In this document: positions 7,440 to 14,759 of the stretch, piece after piece
Numbering within the stretch: the first letter of the stretch is position 1
Layout: every line of letters starts with the position of its first letter
IMG/VR virus record: IMGVR_UViG_3300036761_000039
Location: 1 to 20,324 of that record
Source of the DNA: a virus
Length of the DNA stretch: 20,324 bases
Strand: one strand, 5' to 3'
Notes under the pieces: model-generated
Databases searched by the model: none
Seen by the model: the letters and a program-made list of their open reading frames with translations, nothing else
What the model was told of the DNA's origin: nothing
Position numbers and translations under genes: made by a program

Positions 7440-7459
7440 GGGGCCAGTTGCCTGACCCC
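7440..7459 (-). terminator. Short hairpin after the major capsid gene
   Basis: GGGGCCA (7440-7446) pairs with TGACCCC (7453-7459) with one internal mismatch and a 6-base loop, 7 bases beyond the major capsid stop. There is no T-tract. It resembles the other hairpins that separate the capsid genes and may help set a high capsid-to-downstream expression ratio. Confidence 0.35.
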
Positions 7460-7466
7460 ATCACGA

Positions 7467-8693
7467 TCAGATACCGGTAATTTGCGCAATCGCCGCCGGC
7501 CGGTAGACCACCAGCGCCGCGCGCACGGTCGCCAGAATCGCCAGCGTGCGCTGGATGAACAGCCCGGCGTGCGAGTCGGTGACCTCGAGCTGGATACCCT
7601 GCCGCATCGCCAGCTCGGTGAACGAAGCGAAATCGCCGACCAGCGCCGTGTTCTCGGTGCAGGCCGAATCCTGAATCACCGGCAGGCCCCAGATGCGCGC
7701 CGGCCCGGCGTCAGACGGAGAGCCCCAGATGTACACGCCGTCCGCAGTGCGTAGCAAGCGGACATCCTGCCAGTTGTTGGGGTGCCAGATCGTGACGTTC
7801 GGGTTGGCGCGGCCGGTGACGCTGACCAGGGTCATCGCCTTGTAGATGGCATCCGGGGTCGGATCCGCCCCTTTGGGTTGCGTTTGCACGCCCGCCAAGC
7901 CGATGATGCCCGTGAAGGACGGCGCGCCCGCCCCGGTCAGAATCGCCGCGCTCATCACCTGGCGCAACATCAGCGGAAGGCGGTTGTTGACGTAGCCCTG
8001 CACCTGCGCCACATCGTCCATCTGCTCTCGGGTGACGGGCAGCCAGACGGCGAACTCGCGCACGTTGGCGGTCTGGACGGTCAGCGCCAGGGCCGCTTCG
8101 CCGGCATTGTTCGCGCCTTCGGTGCGCCCGGCGGCGTTGTTGGTGTACGTGGTCTCTTCCATGTACACGACGGCGGCTTGCCCGGTCGTGCCCATCGGGA
8201 TCGCATCGAGGACGGTCGGAATGCGCTGCGCGCTCGGCACATAGCCGGGCATCCGAATGTTCTCCGGGGCCCAACCGGCTGCCTGCGTCATCAACGTCTT
8301 GACATCCACCCCTGGCAGCAATGCCGCCGGGGAACGTCGGCCATCGAAGCCCTTGAAGGCCACGGATTCGACGAACATCTCGCCCAGGTTCTTGCTCTGT
8401 TCGACGCCCTTCGTCTCCGGCTGCTTGGCCGGATGCTGCATCTCCTGGCTCAGCCCCTTGACCGACGCGGCGATGCGCTCGGTCTCGGCGAGCCGCTCGA
8501 CTTCCATGCCGAGCACGGTCAGCTCGTCGTTCAACCGGCGCACCTCATCGGCCCGCGCCTTCGTGTCGGCGAGGCTCTTCAAGGCCTCTGCCTTGCCCAG
8601 ATCGAGATCAGGCCCCGCCTGCTCGAAGATCGCTGCGAGGGCAGCCTGTCGGGCTTTGAGTTCCTCGCGCTTGACAACCAATTGAGTAGCCAT
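7467..8693 (-). CDS. Major capsid protein, HK97 fold, with delta domain
   Basis: 408 residues from an ATG with AGGAG 8 bases upstream; the TAG stop of the protease gene forms part of this site. Residues about 8-78 are a charged coiled coil (ELKARQAALAAIF and RADEVRRLNDELTVLGMEVE), the delta region that acts as a built-in scaffold in HK97 gp5. Residues about 100-408 carry the HK97-fold shell domain, with NLGEMFVESVAFKGF as the N-arm, PTVLDAIPMGTTGQAAVVYMEE, LPVTREQMDDVAQVQGYVN (spine helix) and a C-terminal LEVTDSHAGLFIQRTLAILA segment. The protease encoded just upstream should cut between the coiled coil and the N-arm, probably around residues 85-105 (inferred). It forms the icosahedral shell. 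Confidence 0.95.
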   Translation of the reverse strand: MATQLVVKREELKARQAALAAIFEQAGPDLDLGKAEALKSLADTKARADEVRRLNDELTVLGMEVERLAETERIAASVKGLSQEMQHPAKQPETKGVEQSKNLGEMFVESVAFKGFDGRRSPAALLPGVDVKTLMTQAAGWAPENIRMPGYVPSAQRIPTVLDAIPMGTTGQAAVVYMEETTYTNNAAGRTEGANNAGEAALALTVQTANVREFAVWLPVTREQMDDVAQVQGYVNNRLPLMLRQVMSAAILTGAGAPSFTGIIGLAGVQTQPKGADPTPDAIYKAMTLVSVTGRANPNVTIWHPNNWQDVRLLRTADGVYIWGSPSDAGPARIWGLPVIQDSACTENTALVGDFASFTELAMRQGIQLEVTDSHAGLFIQRTLAILATVRAALVVYRPAAIAQITGI

Positions 8694-8704
8694 CGTGATC
8701 GCTC

Positions 8705-9454
8705 CTAGAGGCCCCGCTGGGCCAGCTCAGATCGAATGTGTTGAAACTCGACATACAGGCGCTCGACATCAACGCCCTTCGGTGCAGGTTCGGTGTCTGT
8801 CAGTAGCTTTGCGATATCCGCCACCGCCACCTGCAAGCCCTCCAACAGTAACGACAAACGTTCTCTGTTGGCGTCCGAAAACACCCGGCCTTCTTTGCGT
8901 TTCAGATCAGCAAGCGATCTGCTGCGCCCGATGAACGCTGCCACGGTAGCACGCACCGTTTCGCCTTCATCGGCGTAGGCCGAATGCCCCTTGATATCCA
9001 GTGTGCGTGTATCTCTGTTTGCGCCGATCAGCACGGGAGAGACCTCATATGTTTCGCCAGCGATCAGATAGCGCACCGGATCATCAATCCCATCGTCAAA
9101 GCGGCCTATTTTGGATTCGTTGACACTGAACCCAAAAGACCACTCTTGCAACCCGCCTAGATTTTTGATTGTCCGATAGTGTTGCAGGCCGCTATCGGTA
9201 TCCATGAAAAATGCCCCATCAAAAACCGCCCCCTCCTGCATGACGCGAATGATGCCCTTGCCGGGTGGCAACGTGCCCCAGTCATGTCCCCAGGACGACA
9301 TGACCATCTCTTGGCCGTCCATGAAAAACGATGGCAGCACAACGTCATGGTCGCTATCCCGCATGTTGAAAACCGAAAACATGGCCTGTACGCGCCCGCT
9401 GTCTTCGGATTCCAGCAATTTTACCTTTGCCTTGAAACGTTTGATCTCAGCCAT
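8705..9454 (-). CDS. HK97-family prohead protease
   Basis: 249 residues from an ATG with a GGAGGAA ribosome binding site. The catalytic motifs of the herpesvirus-assemblin-like (U35) prohead protease are visible: the SWGHDWG motif with His57, the EWSFGFS motif with Ser106, and TYEVSPV with a likely third residue Glu137. The early 'D.DHDVVLPSFF' segment matches the conserved substrate-side strand of the family. The protease core covers about residues 5-160, followed by a charged helical C-terminal part. It degrades the scaffold or delta region during head maturation and is followed after 11 bases by the major capsid gene, the standard order. Confidence 0.93.
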   Translation of the reverse strand: MAEIKRFKAKVKLLESEDSGRVQAMFSVFNMRDSDHDVVLPSFFMDGQEMVMSSWGHDWGTLPPGKGIIRVMQEGAVFDGAFFMDTDSGLQHYRTIKNLGGLQEWSFGFSVNESKIGRFDDGIDDPVRYLIAGETYEVSPVLIGANRDTRTLDIKGHSAYADEGETVRATVAAFIGRSRSLADLKRKEGRVFSDANRERLSLLLEGLQVAVADIAKLLTDTEPAPKGVDVERLYVEFQHIRSELAQRGL

Positions 9455-9498
9455 CGCTATTCCTCCATTGACCCGGTAAGAGTTCTTATCACCACAAC

Positions 9499-10155
9499 CT
9501 ACGCCGCCCCGAGATGATCCGCCAGCCGCTTGACCTGCGCCGCCAGGCCGGTGATCGCCGTCACCACGCCCGCCAGGTCACCCGTTGGATCGGGATCCGG
9601 ATCGGGATCGGGATCCGGCTCCACCGTCCGTGGCTCCGCCTGAAAGACGACGAAGGTGCTGACATGCTGCGTGTACCCGCTCAGCAGCGGCATATCGACG
9701 CCATTCAGCACATCGGCCGGCCCGACGATGGTGCCCCGCCATGAGCCGTGCGCGCCCTTCGAGGGATCATAGGTATTCTCCAGAACGATGTTCTCCGAAC
9801 CGTCGTTCTTGGCGTTGCGGAGGATCCACGGCGCACCATTCTGCGACCAGATGAGGCCTGCTCCTGGCATGTCGTTGCCGGCTGCATCGCGCCGCTTGAT
9901 GAAGAAATGATGCGAGCCGCCCGCGCCGTCGAACTTGGCCCCCGACCAGTAATCATTCTTCGCCCAGTCGTCAACGCCGCCGAAGTCATTTGACAGTTCC
10001 CACGATCCCTCATGCGTCGTGAACACGTCCACGATGCGCCACACCTGATCGCCCTTCCACTCGTCTTTGTCGGCGCGCTCCTCGAATGGCGTGATCGTCA
10101 GATTCAAGCCGCCCGTGCCTTCGATCCACTTGCCAATGCGTTGAGTCAGTGCCAT
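9499..10155 (-). CDS. Unrecognised structural-type protein with Asp-Pro linker
   Basis: 218 residues from the ATG at 10155, behind a GAGGGTGAG site; an in-frame extension to 10221 would overlap the preceding gene. Residues about 1-178 look like a compact, aromatic-rich beta domain (KWIEGTGGLNLTITPFEE, VFTTHEGSWELSNDFGG, NDYWSGAKFDGAGGSHHFF, WRGTIVGPADVL), suggesting a lectin-like or jelly-roll fold. Residues 180-190 are an Asp-Pro repeat linker. Residues about 193-218 form a short amphipathic helix (GVVTAITGLAAQVKRLADHL) that could trimerise or anchor it to a partner. No catalytic motif is recognised. The gene lies between portal and protease, so it is probably a virion surface or accessory protein. 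Function is unknown. Confidence 0.55.
   Translation of the reverse strand: MALTQRIGKWIEGTGGLNLTITPFEERADKDEWKGDQVWRIVDVFTTHEGSWELSNDFGGVDDWAKNDYWSGAKFDGAGGSHHFFIKRRDAAGNDMPGAGLIWSQNGAPWILRNAKNDGSENIVLENTYDPSKGAHGSWRGTIVGPADVLNGVDMPLLSGYTQHVSTFVVFQAEPRTVEPDPDPDPDPDPTGDLAGVVTAITGLAAQVKRLADHLGAA
9586..9618 (-). repeat. Asp-Pro repeat (simple-sequence) linker
   Basis: A run of GGATCG/GGATCC-type hexamers encodes alternating Pro-Asp residues between the beta domain and the terminal helix of the preceding gene. Such (DP)n or (EP)n linkers are stiff spacers. The simple repeat makes length variation by slippage possible. Confidence 0.7.
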
Positions 10156-10162
10156 CTCACCC

Positions 10163-10903
10163 TCACACAATGTACTCGTGCAGGCCCAGGTAGAAATCGA
10201 CCGTCCCTGTGTCAGCGCCAATCACCATAACGCGCGCCCAGGCCAGCGTATCATTCGCCTGCCGGCGCGTCATCACGTCGATCGGCGTTTCCTCGGTGTT
10301 GGTCGCTTGCGGCTTGTAGACAAACTCCGTATAGGTATTGGCGAGCAGCGCCGCCGCCCCGGTTGCGCCGAAGCCGATCTGTATGAAATGCGTACTGGCG
10401 TCCCGCTCCATGTCCACGATCATCAGGCGGTGCATGTCCCATTTCGTGTTACCCGCCACGGCTGGCGTATCATCCTCGCCCAAGAGCTGCACCCACGTTC
10501 CCCACGTATCATTTCCGGCGTCGATCCGGAAGGGTACTTCTGCCCCGCCCGCTTCGGTCTTGCCGATGCGGGCAGCGAAGTGCGTCGCCGTCTCCGTGCC
10601 CGCGACCGCCTTGCCGAACCAGCGTTCGTAATTGTGGAAGTGGCGCTCGATTTCGTAGAGGCGATTGTAGATCGGCTCATTCGCCACGTCACCCAGGATC
10701 GCGCCCAATGACGGCGTGCCCCCGGTGTTGGTCAGCGTGCCGAGCTGCGTCTCTTGGATGTAGCGCAGCACCTCCGCCAGACTCACATCATTCGCCGCCG
10801 CCGCTGCTGCCGGATACGCTGCGATGCCGGCCGCGCCGTAGAGCGCATTCTGTACCGTCGATATATCGGCGACCGTGGCCGCCAGTGGATTGCTCAGAGG
10901 CAT
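10163..10903 (-). CDS. Conserved phage structural-type protein
   Basis: 246 residues from an ATG preceded by a GAGGGGG ribosome binding site that overlaps the stop of the previous gene. The N-terminal about 90 residues are helical (NPLAATVADISTVQNALYGA, VSLAEVLRYIQETQLGTL, YNRLYEIERHFHNYERWFG) and the C-terminal about 140 are beta-rich (FAARIGKTEAGG, TWVQLLGEDDTPAVAGNTKW, MDMERD-like segment, FIQIGFGATGAAAL and a final DFYLGLHEYIV). The 'W...LG.dDTpv.aG..k.D.Hr' strand pattern with a terminal 'G.hEY' is one I recognise from many uncharacterised phage proteins, often next to the small gene that precedes it here. A helical base with a beta-rich end suggests a head fibre or capsid ornament. The function is unproven. 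Confidence 0.6.
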   Translation of the reverse strand: MPLSNPLAATVADISTVQNALYGAAGIAAYPAAAAAANDVSLAEVLRYIQETQLGTLTNTGGTPSLGAILGDVANEPIYNRLYEIERHFHNYERWFGKAVAGTETATHFAARIGKTEAGGAEVPFRIDAGNDTWGTWVQLLGEDDTPAVAGNTKWDMHRLMIVDMERDASTHFIQIGFGATGAAALLANTYTEFVYKPQATNTEETPIDVMTRRQANDTLAWARVMVIGADTGTVDFYLGLHEYIV

Positions 10904-10904
10904 G

Positions 10905-11192
10905 TTACACCCCCTCGGAAATGAGCAGGATCTTCCCGCCGCTCGCGCAGATGCAATTGACCGCCCCGACGTACAGGCTGCCCCCGGTCAATTCGAGCGA
11001 GCCGCCCGCTGCGTTGATGCGGATGCCCTGATTCAAGACAGCCGCCGCCCCGATCTTGACGTACACCGTCTCGTCGGAATCGTTGACCAGCAACAGCCAT
11101 TTGCGGTCAGCGTTGGCCGCTTTAGCGACCGTTGTCGCCGCCCCCACGGTCACGGCCGTGTGAGTAACAGTTGTTATCGCAGCAATAGCCAT
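10905..11192 (-). CDS. Small beta-rich phage protein
   Basis: 95 residues from an ATG with an AGGAGGA ribosome binding site. After an Ala/Thr-rich start the core has ADRKWLLLVNDSDETVYVKI, a GIRINAAGGSLELTGG stretch and YVGAVNCICASGGKIL. The pattern 'N.Sd.tvYvk.GaaAvl..GirI...GGs.E.....lY.GavN.I.asG' is widespread in phages next to structural genes and is compatible with a small beta-barrel that is part of the virion. It pairs with the 246-residue gene: the two sit one base apart. No enzyme motif is seen. Confidence 0.62.
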   Translation of the reverse strand: MAIAAITTVTHTAVTVGAATTVAKAANADRKWLLLVNDSDETVYVKIGAAAVLNQGIRINAAGGSLELTGGSLYVGAVNCICASGGKILLISEGV

Positions 11193-11233
11193 CGAATCCT
11201 CCTAGAGTTTTATCAGCACACTGCAGGTAACTT

Positions 11234-11251
11234 TGATTGCGCGCGCAATCA
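11234..11251. repeat. 18-bp perfect palindrome at the portal-MuF stop codon
   Basis: TGATTGCGC followed by GCGCAATCA is a perfect 18-bp palindrome whose end includes the TGA stop of the portal-MuF gene. As RNA it can form a 7-bp stem with a GCGC loop just after the stop. It could be a regulator-binding site or an mRNA 3' structure separating the portal message from the downstream genes. Confidence 0.45.
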
Positions 11252-13465
11252 GGCTTCCTCGACAATCGCTGAAAACGCGCGTAAGCAGCGCGGATGCGCC
11301 AACGGATATTCGTCCGCAACGTCGAAGCTCACGATCATACCGTCAGCCTTCTCCGGGTCATCATGGGAACGTAACCCGCAATCATCGCCATCAAAAATCT
11401 TCATCGCCTTGACCAGCGGGTTGACACGGCACGCCGTGATGTTCGTCTTGTTCATGGCGGTCCCTGTCTCGGTGCGTGCAATCGTCTCGCTGCGATACTG
11501 CCGGGCCGCCCGATCACCCGCCTTCTCGGCCGCCACATCGCCCCAACCGCGCAATTTGGCCCGGTCGAAGGCTTCCTGGTACACGCCCGGATACATATCC
11601 CGGCCCTCGACATAGCCCCGGATGCGCCTGGCCAGCGCCTCCGGCCCATCGCCCACCGCCTTACCGTCGGCGAGCGCCGCCATGATCGCCTCGCGTGTCT
11701 GCGTCGTGATGTCGGCCAGGCCCTTGCGCGTCGCCCAGTTGCGGATCATGTCCCGCGCGATGGGATCCTCGATCATCACGCTGATCGGCAGGCTCAGTGT
11801 ATCCGTCACCGTCAGCATGGTTGTCGAGAAAATGGACTCAAAATTTGCCGTGTACAACACCTTGAACGTGGCGTCGATAGCTTCCGGCAAGGCGACCTGC
11901 ACGATTTCACCGCCCGTGAGCGCAACCCGGAAAGCCGCACCCGCCAGCGCGCCGTCAACCACAATCATCGTATCAGCCGCCACGCCTTCGAAGGCGTCAC
12001 TCAGATCGGCGGCGAATTTCGCCATGAGCCGGATGCGGTCACGCTCGAGGCGTGCCAGGAGCTTGCGTTGCGCCGGCGTCATGCCCCGGCGTTTGGTCTC
12101 GACCTGGCGCAGCCCCTTTGCCGGCGGCGTCTCATCTGCCGGCGCTTCGTCCTCCGTCGTCCCGTCGGCCGTCGGTCGTCCGCCGTCCGTCGTCAACGCT
12201 GCCGGCACCGGCGCCGGCTCCCGAATCTCGCCGATCTGCACTTCCTCGCTGGAAGAAGAGCGCAGATAGACGTTATCCGCTGCCTCGGATTGCTCGCCGA
12301 CCATCTCCTGCGCGCGTGCCACCGTGAGCCAGCCGCCACGCACGGCCGTATCGACACGCACCCAAAGCTTGTTCTGGTCCTCCTGCAGCACCCGCACATT
12401 GCGGTAGTCCCACGCGACGCGCTGTTTGCCCGTCGCATCCCACTCGGGCAGGAGCTGGCTGGTCAGATCCGCAGCGAACAGCCGTTGATTCGGGATGATG
12501 TTGCTCTCGTAAGCCATCTCCCGCGCTTCGCTCATGTTGGCGAATGTCGAGCGGTCCAGCCCGGCCCCCAGGCCGGCCACGATCGCGGGCACGCCAAGCA
12601 CGGCTGATACCCGCTCTTCCGGGATGCGCCGCAGGGCTTTCACGTCCATCTGTTGCGGATCGAAGCCTAGCGGCGTCACTTTCACGCGCGCCGGCATCAC
12701 CATCGGATCGCCGCGATTGTCGCCGCTCGAAAGCTGCTTGAACTCCGCTTTGATCGCCTTCGCATCGTCCGGCGTAACGTTGACCTCGTCGGTGTCCGGA
12801 GCGATGATCACCCCCGGCACGCCCACATTGCGCAGCAGGCTGGCCGTGTAGTTGGCCGCCTCATCGTCCGTGAAGATCTCCCGCAACAAGCTGCCCAACG
12901 GGCTCAGCCCCTTGCGCGTGTTGGTCGGATCCATGCCGTCCCGGAAATGCACGATGTCGGCCGGGTCGTAGTTGATCTGCGCACCATTCGGCGTGTAAAT
13001 GTAATAACTCAGATAGGCGCTGCCATCCTGCGGCCACCACGGCTGCACCAGATGCTCAGGCAGCCACCAGAGCTCCACCGGCTCGCGCATCCCGTTGCGG
13101 ATCTTCAGCCAGTAGGCGTTCCCGCTCACCGTCCAGTCGGCCAACGTCGCCCGCCACAGCAGCTCTCCGGAGTAGTAGAGGTTCGGCTTGCGGAGCAGGC
13201 TGATCAGCCGCGCATCGGGCACGGCGATCTCCGTCCCATCGCGCTGCATCTGGAGCACCTGGAGCTGCGCCTCGGGAAACGTGCGGCAAATCCAGCGCAC
13301 GCACGCTTCCACCGCCGAATTGCCCCGCCCGTTGCCCTGCACCTGGCCGGCGTAGTCGAACTTCGTGCGTCCCAGCAGCGAGGCCAGGCTCCAGCCGGAG
13401 AAGCCGCCCGACCACTGCATCACCGCCGCTCGGAGTGCTTTTGATGCCCGGTCGAATACGTTCAC
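11249..13465 (-). CDS. Portal protein fused to MuF-like head morphogenesis domain
   Basis: A 738-residue protein starting at GTG, preceded closely by a GAGG site. Residues about 1-410 are an HK97-family portal protein: GNSAVEACVRWICRTFPEAQ, LLRKPNLYYSGELLWRATLA, the SGNAYWLKIRN segment and DPADIVHFRDGMDPTNTRKG. Residues about 411-455 are a low-complexity Pro/Thr/Asp/Glu-rich linker. Residues about 456-738 are helical and end in the MuF-type region: ETIARTETGTAMNKTNITAC at 660-679, then FDGDDCGLRSHDD and AHPRCLRAF with His724 and Cys727. Portal dodecamers form the DNA channel; MuF-type proteins are minor head proteins, normally a separate gene just downstream. The fusion is continuous with no internal stop. 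A fused arrangement is known in some phages but is not the common one. Confidence 0.92.
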   Translation of the reverse strand: MNVFDRASKALRAAVMQWSGGFSGWSLASLLGRTKFDYAGQVQGNGRGNSAVEACVRWICRTFPEAQLQVLQMQRDGTEIAVPDARLISLLRKPNLYYSGELLWRATLADWTVSGNAYWLKIRNGMREPVELWWLPEHLVQPWWPQDGSAYLSYYIYTPNGAQINYDPADIVHFRDGMDPTNTRKGLSPLGSLLREIFTDDEAANYTASLLRNVGVPGVIIAPDTDEVNVTPDDAKAIKAEFKQLSSGDNRGDPMVMPARVKVTPLGFDPQQMDVKALRRIPEERVSAVLGVPAIVAGLGAGLDRSTFANMSEAREMAYESNIIPNQRLFAADLTSQLLPEWDATGKQRVAWDYRNVRVLQEDQNKLWVRVDTAVRGGWLTVARAQEMVGEQSEAADNVYLRSSSSEEVQIGEIREPAPVPAALTTDGGRPTADGTTEDEAPADETPPAKGLRQVETKRRGMTPAQRKLLARLERDRIRLMAKFAADLSDAFEGVAADTMIVVDGALAGAAFRVALTGGEIVQVALPEAIDATFKVLYTANFESIFSTTMLTVTDTLSLPISVMIEDPIARDMIRNWATRKGLADITTQTREAIMAALADGKAVGDGPEALARRIRGYVEGRDMYPGVYQEAFDRAKLRGWGDVAAEKAGDRAARQYRSETIARTETGTAMNKTNITACRVNPLVKAMKIFDGDDCGLRSHDDPEKADGMIVSFDVADEYPLAHPRCLRAFSAIVEEA
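12131..12193 (-). repeat. Low-complexity linker repeat in portal-MuF gene
   Basis: Short GACGG/CCGAC-type repeats encode the Thr/Asp/Gly/Arg/Pro-rich linker TTDGGRPTADGTTED between portal and MuF domains. The degenerate CCGTCGGTCGTC-style sequence has a different texture from its surroundings. I recall similar low-complexity stretches in Chloroflexota genomes, but cannot check this here. Confidence 0.5.
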
Positions 13466-13520
13466 ACTGCCTCTTTTGTCAGCAACAGCCGGCCCACCGT
13501 TGCGAGAAGTTGCATTATCA

Positions 13521-14756
13521 CTACAGATTGATCGTCATGGTCGGCGTGTAGACGGCGTCAAATGTGCCATCCACCAGGATGCTCGATGAGCCATCCGCCA
13601 GCATCAGCTTCAGATCGTAATAGACTTTTTGCTTGGTCAGCAGCGCCGTCACGTCGTCTTGGATCAGCAGCGTAACCGCGCCGTTAGGCTGATCGACCGT
13701 CAGCGCCGCCTTCGCCAAGTACCCGCCGCCTGCCAGTCCCATGTACCGCTGCAAGCCGTCGCCGCCGGCCCCCGGATTGCTGATGAGCACCTGTAGTAGC
13801 GCCGTGGTGTCGGCCCCGTCGAGCAGCTTCTTCGCCGTGAACACGATGGCTGTCCAGGTGGCCCCGATGTTCAGCCCCGACCAAGTGACCGTGAAAGTAG
13901 TGGCGATGACGCACTCCAGGTTGTCGGCGTCGGGATCGGCAATCACGGAGGTCTGCACCTGCGTGAGCGTGCGCGTGGCGTTAGCCCAAACAGCCGCCGC
14001 CGATGCGGCCAACGTTGCCGGTAGTGTCGTGCCGGTATCCAGCAGAATCTCATCGAGGTGCTCGTCAACGCTGCCCGCCGAAGGTGCGCCCGCCGTGGGT
14101 GCCAGCTTCATGGCGTCGCGCGTCTGTTGCGCCGTGAGACCGCCGCCACCGCCTACGCTGCTCACATCGGCGTCGAGGTGCGTCGCGTTGACTGATTGTG
14201 ATTCCAGCGTCCCGATACGATACGACGAACCGGCTGCCGGGTTGACTTCCCAGTTTGGCGCAACCGTCGCGATTTTAGACGCGCCGTCGTAATACGTGAT
14301 ATGGCGCACTTGGCCCGATCCGGTGTTGGCCCAGATTTGCACATACATGCCCCGATAGATGTTTTCGATGGCGCTCTCGGTTGCGTGCAGGGTGATCTCG
14401 CCAGCGTCGCCGGCTTGCGCTGTGGAATCGACCACCTCGATAATGCGCTCTGGAAAGAGTTGCAGGCCGATGGTGACGCAGTTGGCGCTCTTGATTTGCA
14501 GCGTAACGGTATCGGCGCCCATCTCGGCCGCGGTCAGCGTCAGATAACCGTATGCTGAATCGACCGCGCCGCCAACCTCTTTCAGCAGCGTGACCTCTTC
14601 CCAACAGTCGGCGAACGTGCCGCCGTTTTTCGAGACCTCGCTGTCAAGCGTTGCAGGGCTGAGCGTCGTGCCGTCAGATTTGCGGAACTCCAGAAAGAGC
14701 GTATGTTTTGAGCCATAAACGGGCGTATTCTTGGAATGTGTCACGCTGTTTGCCAT
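13521..14756 (-). CDS. Fibre/baseplate-like phage protein
   Basis: 411 residues from an ATG 3 bases after the preceding stop. Residues about 1-105 look like an Ig-like beta domain (KHTLFLEFRKSDGTTLSPAT and DTVTLQIKSANCVTIGLQL). Residues about 115-185 have a beta motif I recognise from many phage fibre-like proteins: IENIYRGMYVQIWANTGSGQ, HITYYDGASKIATVAPNWEV, then 'P.aGssYRI'. A helical hinge with LTAQQTRDAMKLAPTAGAPS and AGSVDEHLDEILLDTG follows, which is typical of phage proteins that join an N-terminal anchor to a distal domain. Residues about 275-411 are another beta domain. It probably acts in adsorption or as a virion appendage. Its location between terminase and portal is unusual. Confidence 0.6.
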   Translation of the reverse strand: MANSVTHSKNTPVYGSKHTLFLEFRKSDGTTLSPATLDSEVSKNGGTFADCWEEVTLLKEVGGAVDSAYGYLTLTAAEMGADTVTLQIKSANCVTIGLQLFPERIIEVVDSTAQAGDAGEITLHATESAIENIYRGMYVQIWANTGSGQVRHITYYDGASKIATVAPNWEVNPAAGSSYRIGTLESQSVNATHLDADVSSVGGGGGLTAQQTRDAMKLAPTAGAPSAGSVDEHLDEILLDTGTTLPATLAASAAAVWANATRTLTQVQTSVIADPDADNLECVIATTFTVTWSGLNIGATWTAIVFTAKKLLDGADTTALLQVLISNPGAGGDGLQRYMGLAGGGYLAKAALTVDQPNGAVTLLIQDDVTALLTKQKVYYDLKLMLADGSSSILVDGTFDAVYTPTMTINL

Positions 14757-14759
14757 CGT

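Noticed and set aside
9472-9494. Inverted repeat TAAGA-GT-TCTTA as a terminator before the protease gene
   Set aside because: The arms are 5 bases with a 2-base loop, so only a weak 4-bp stem can form, and no T-tract follows.
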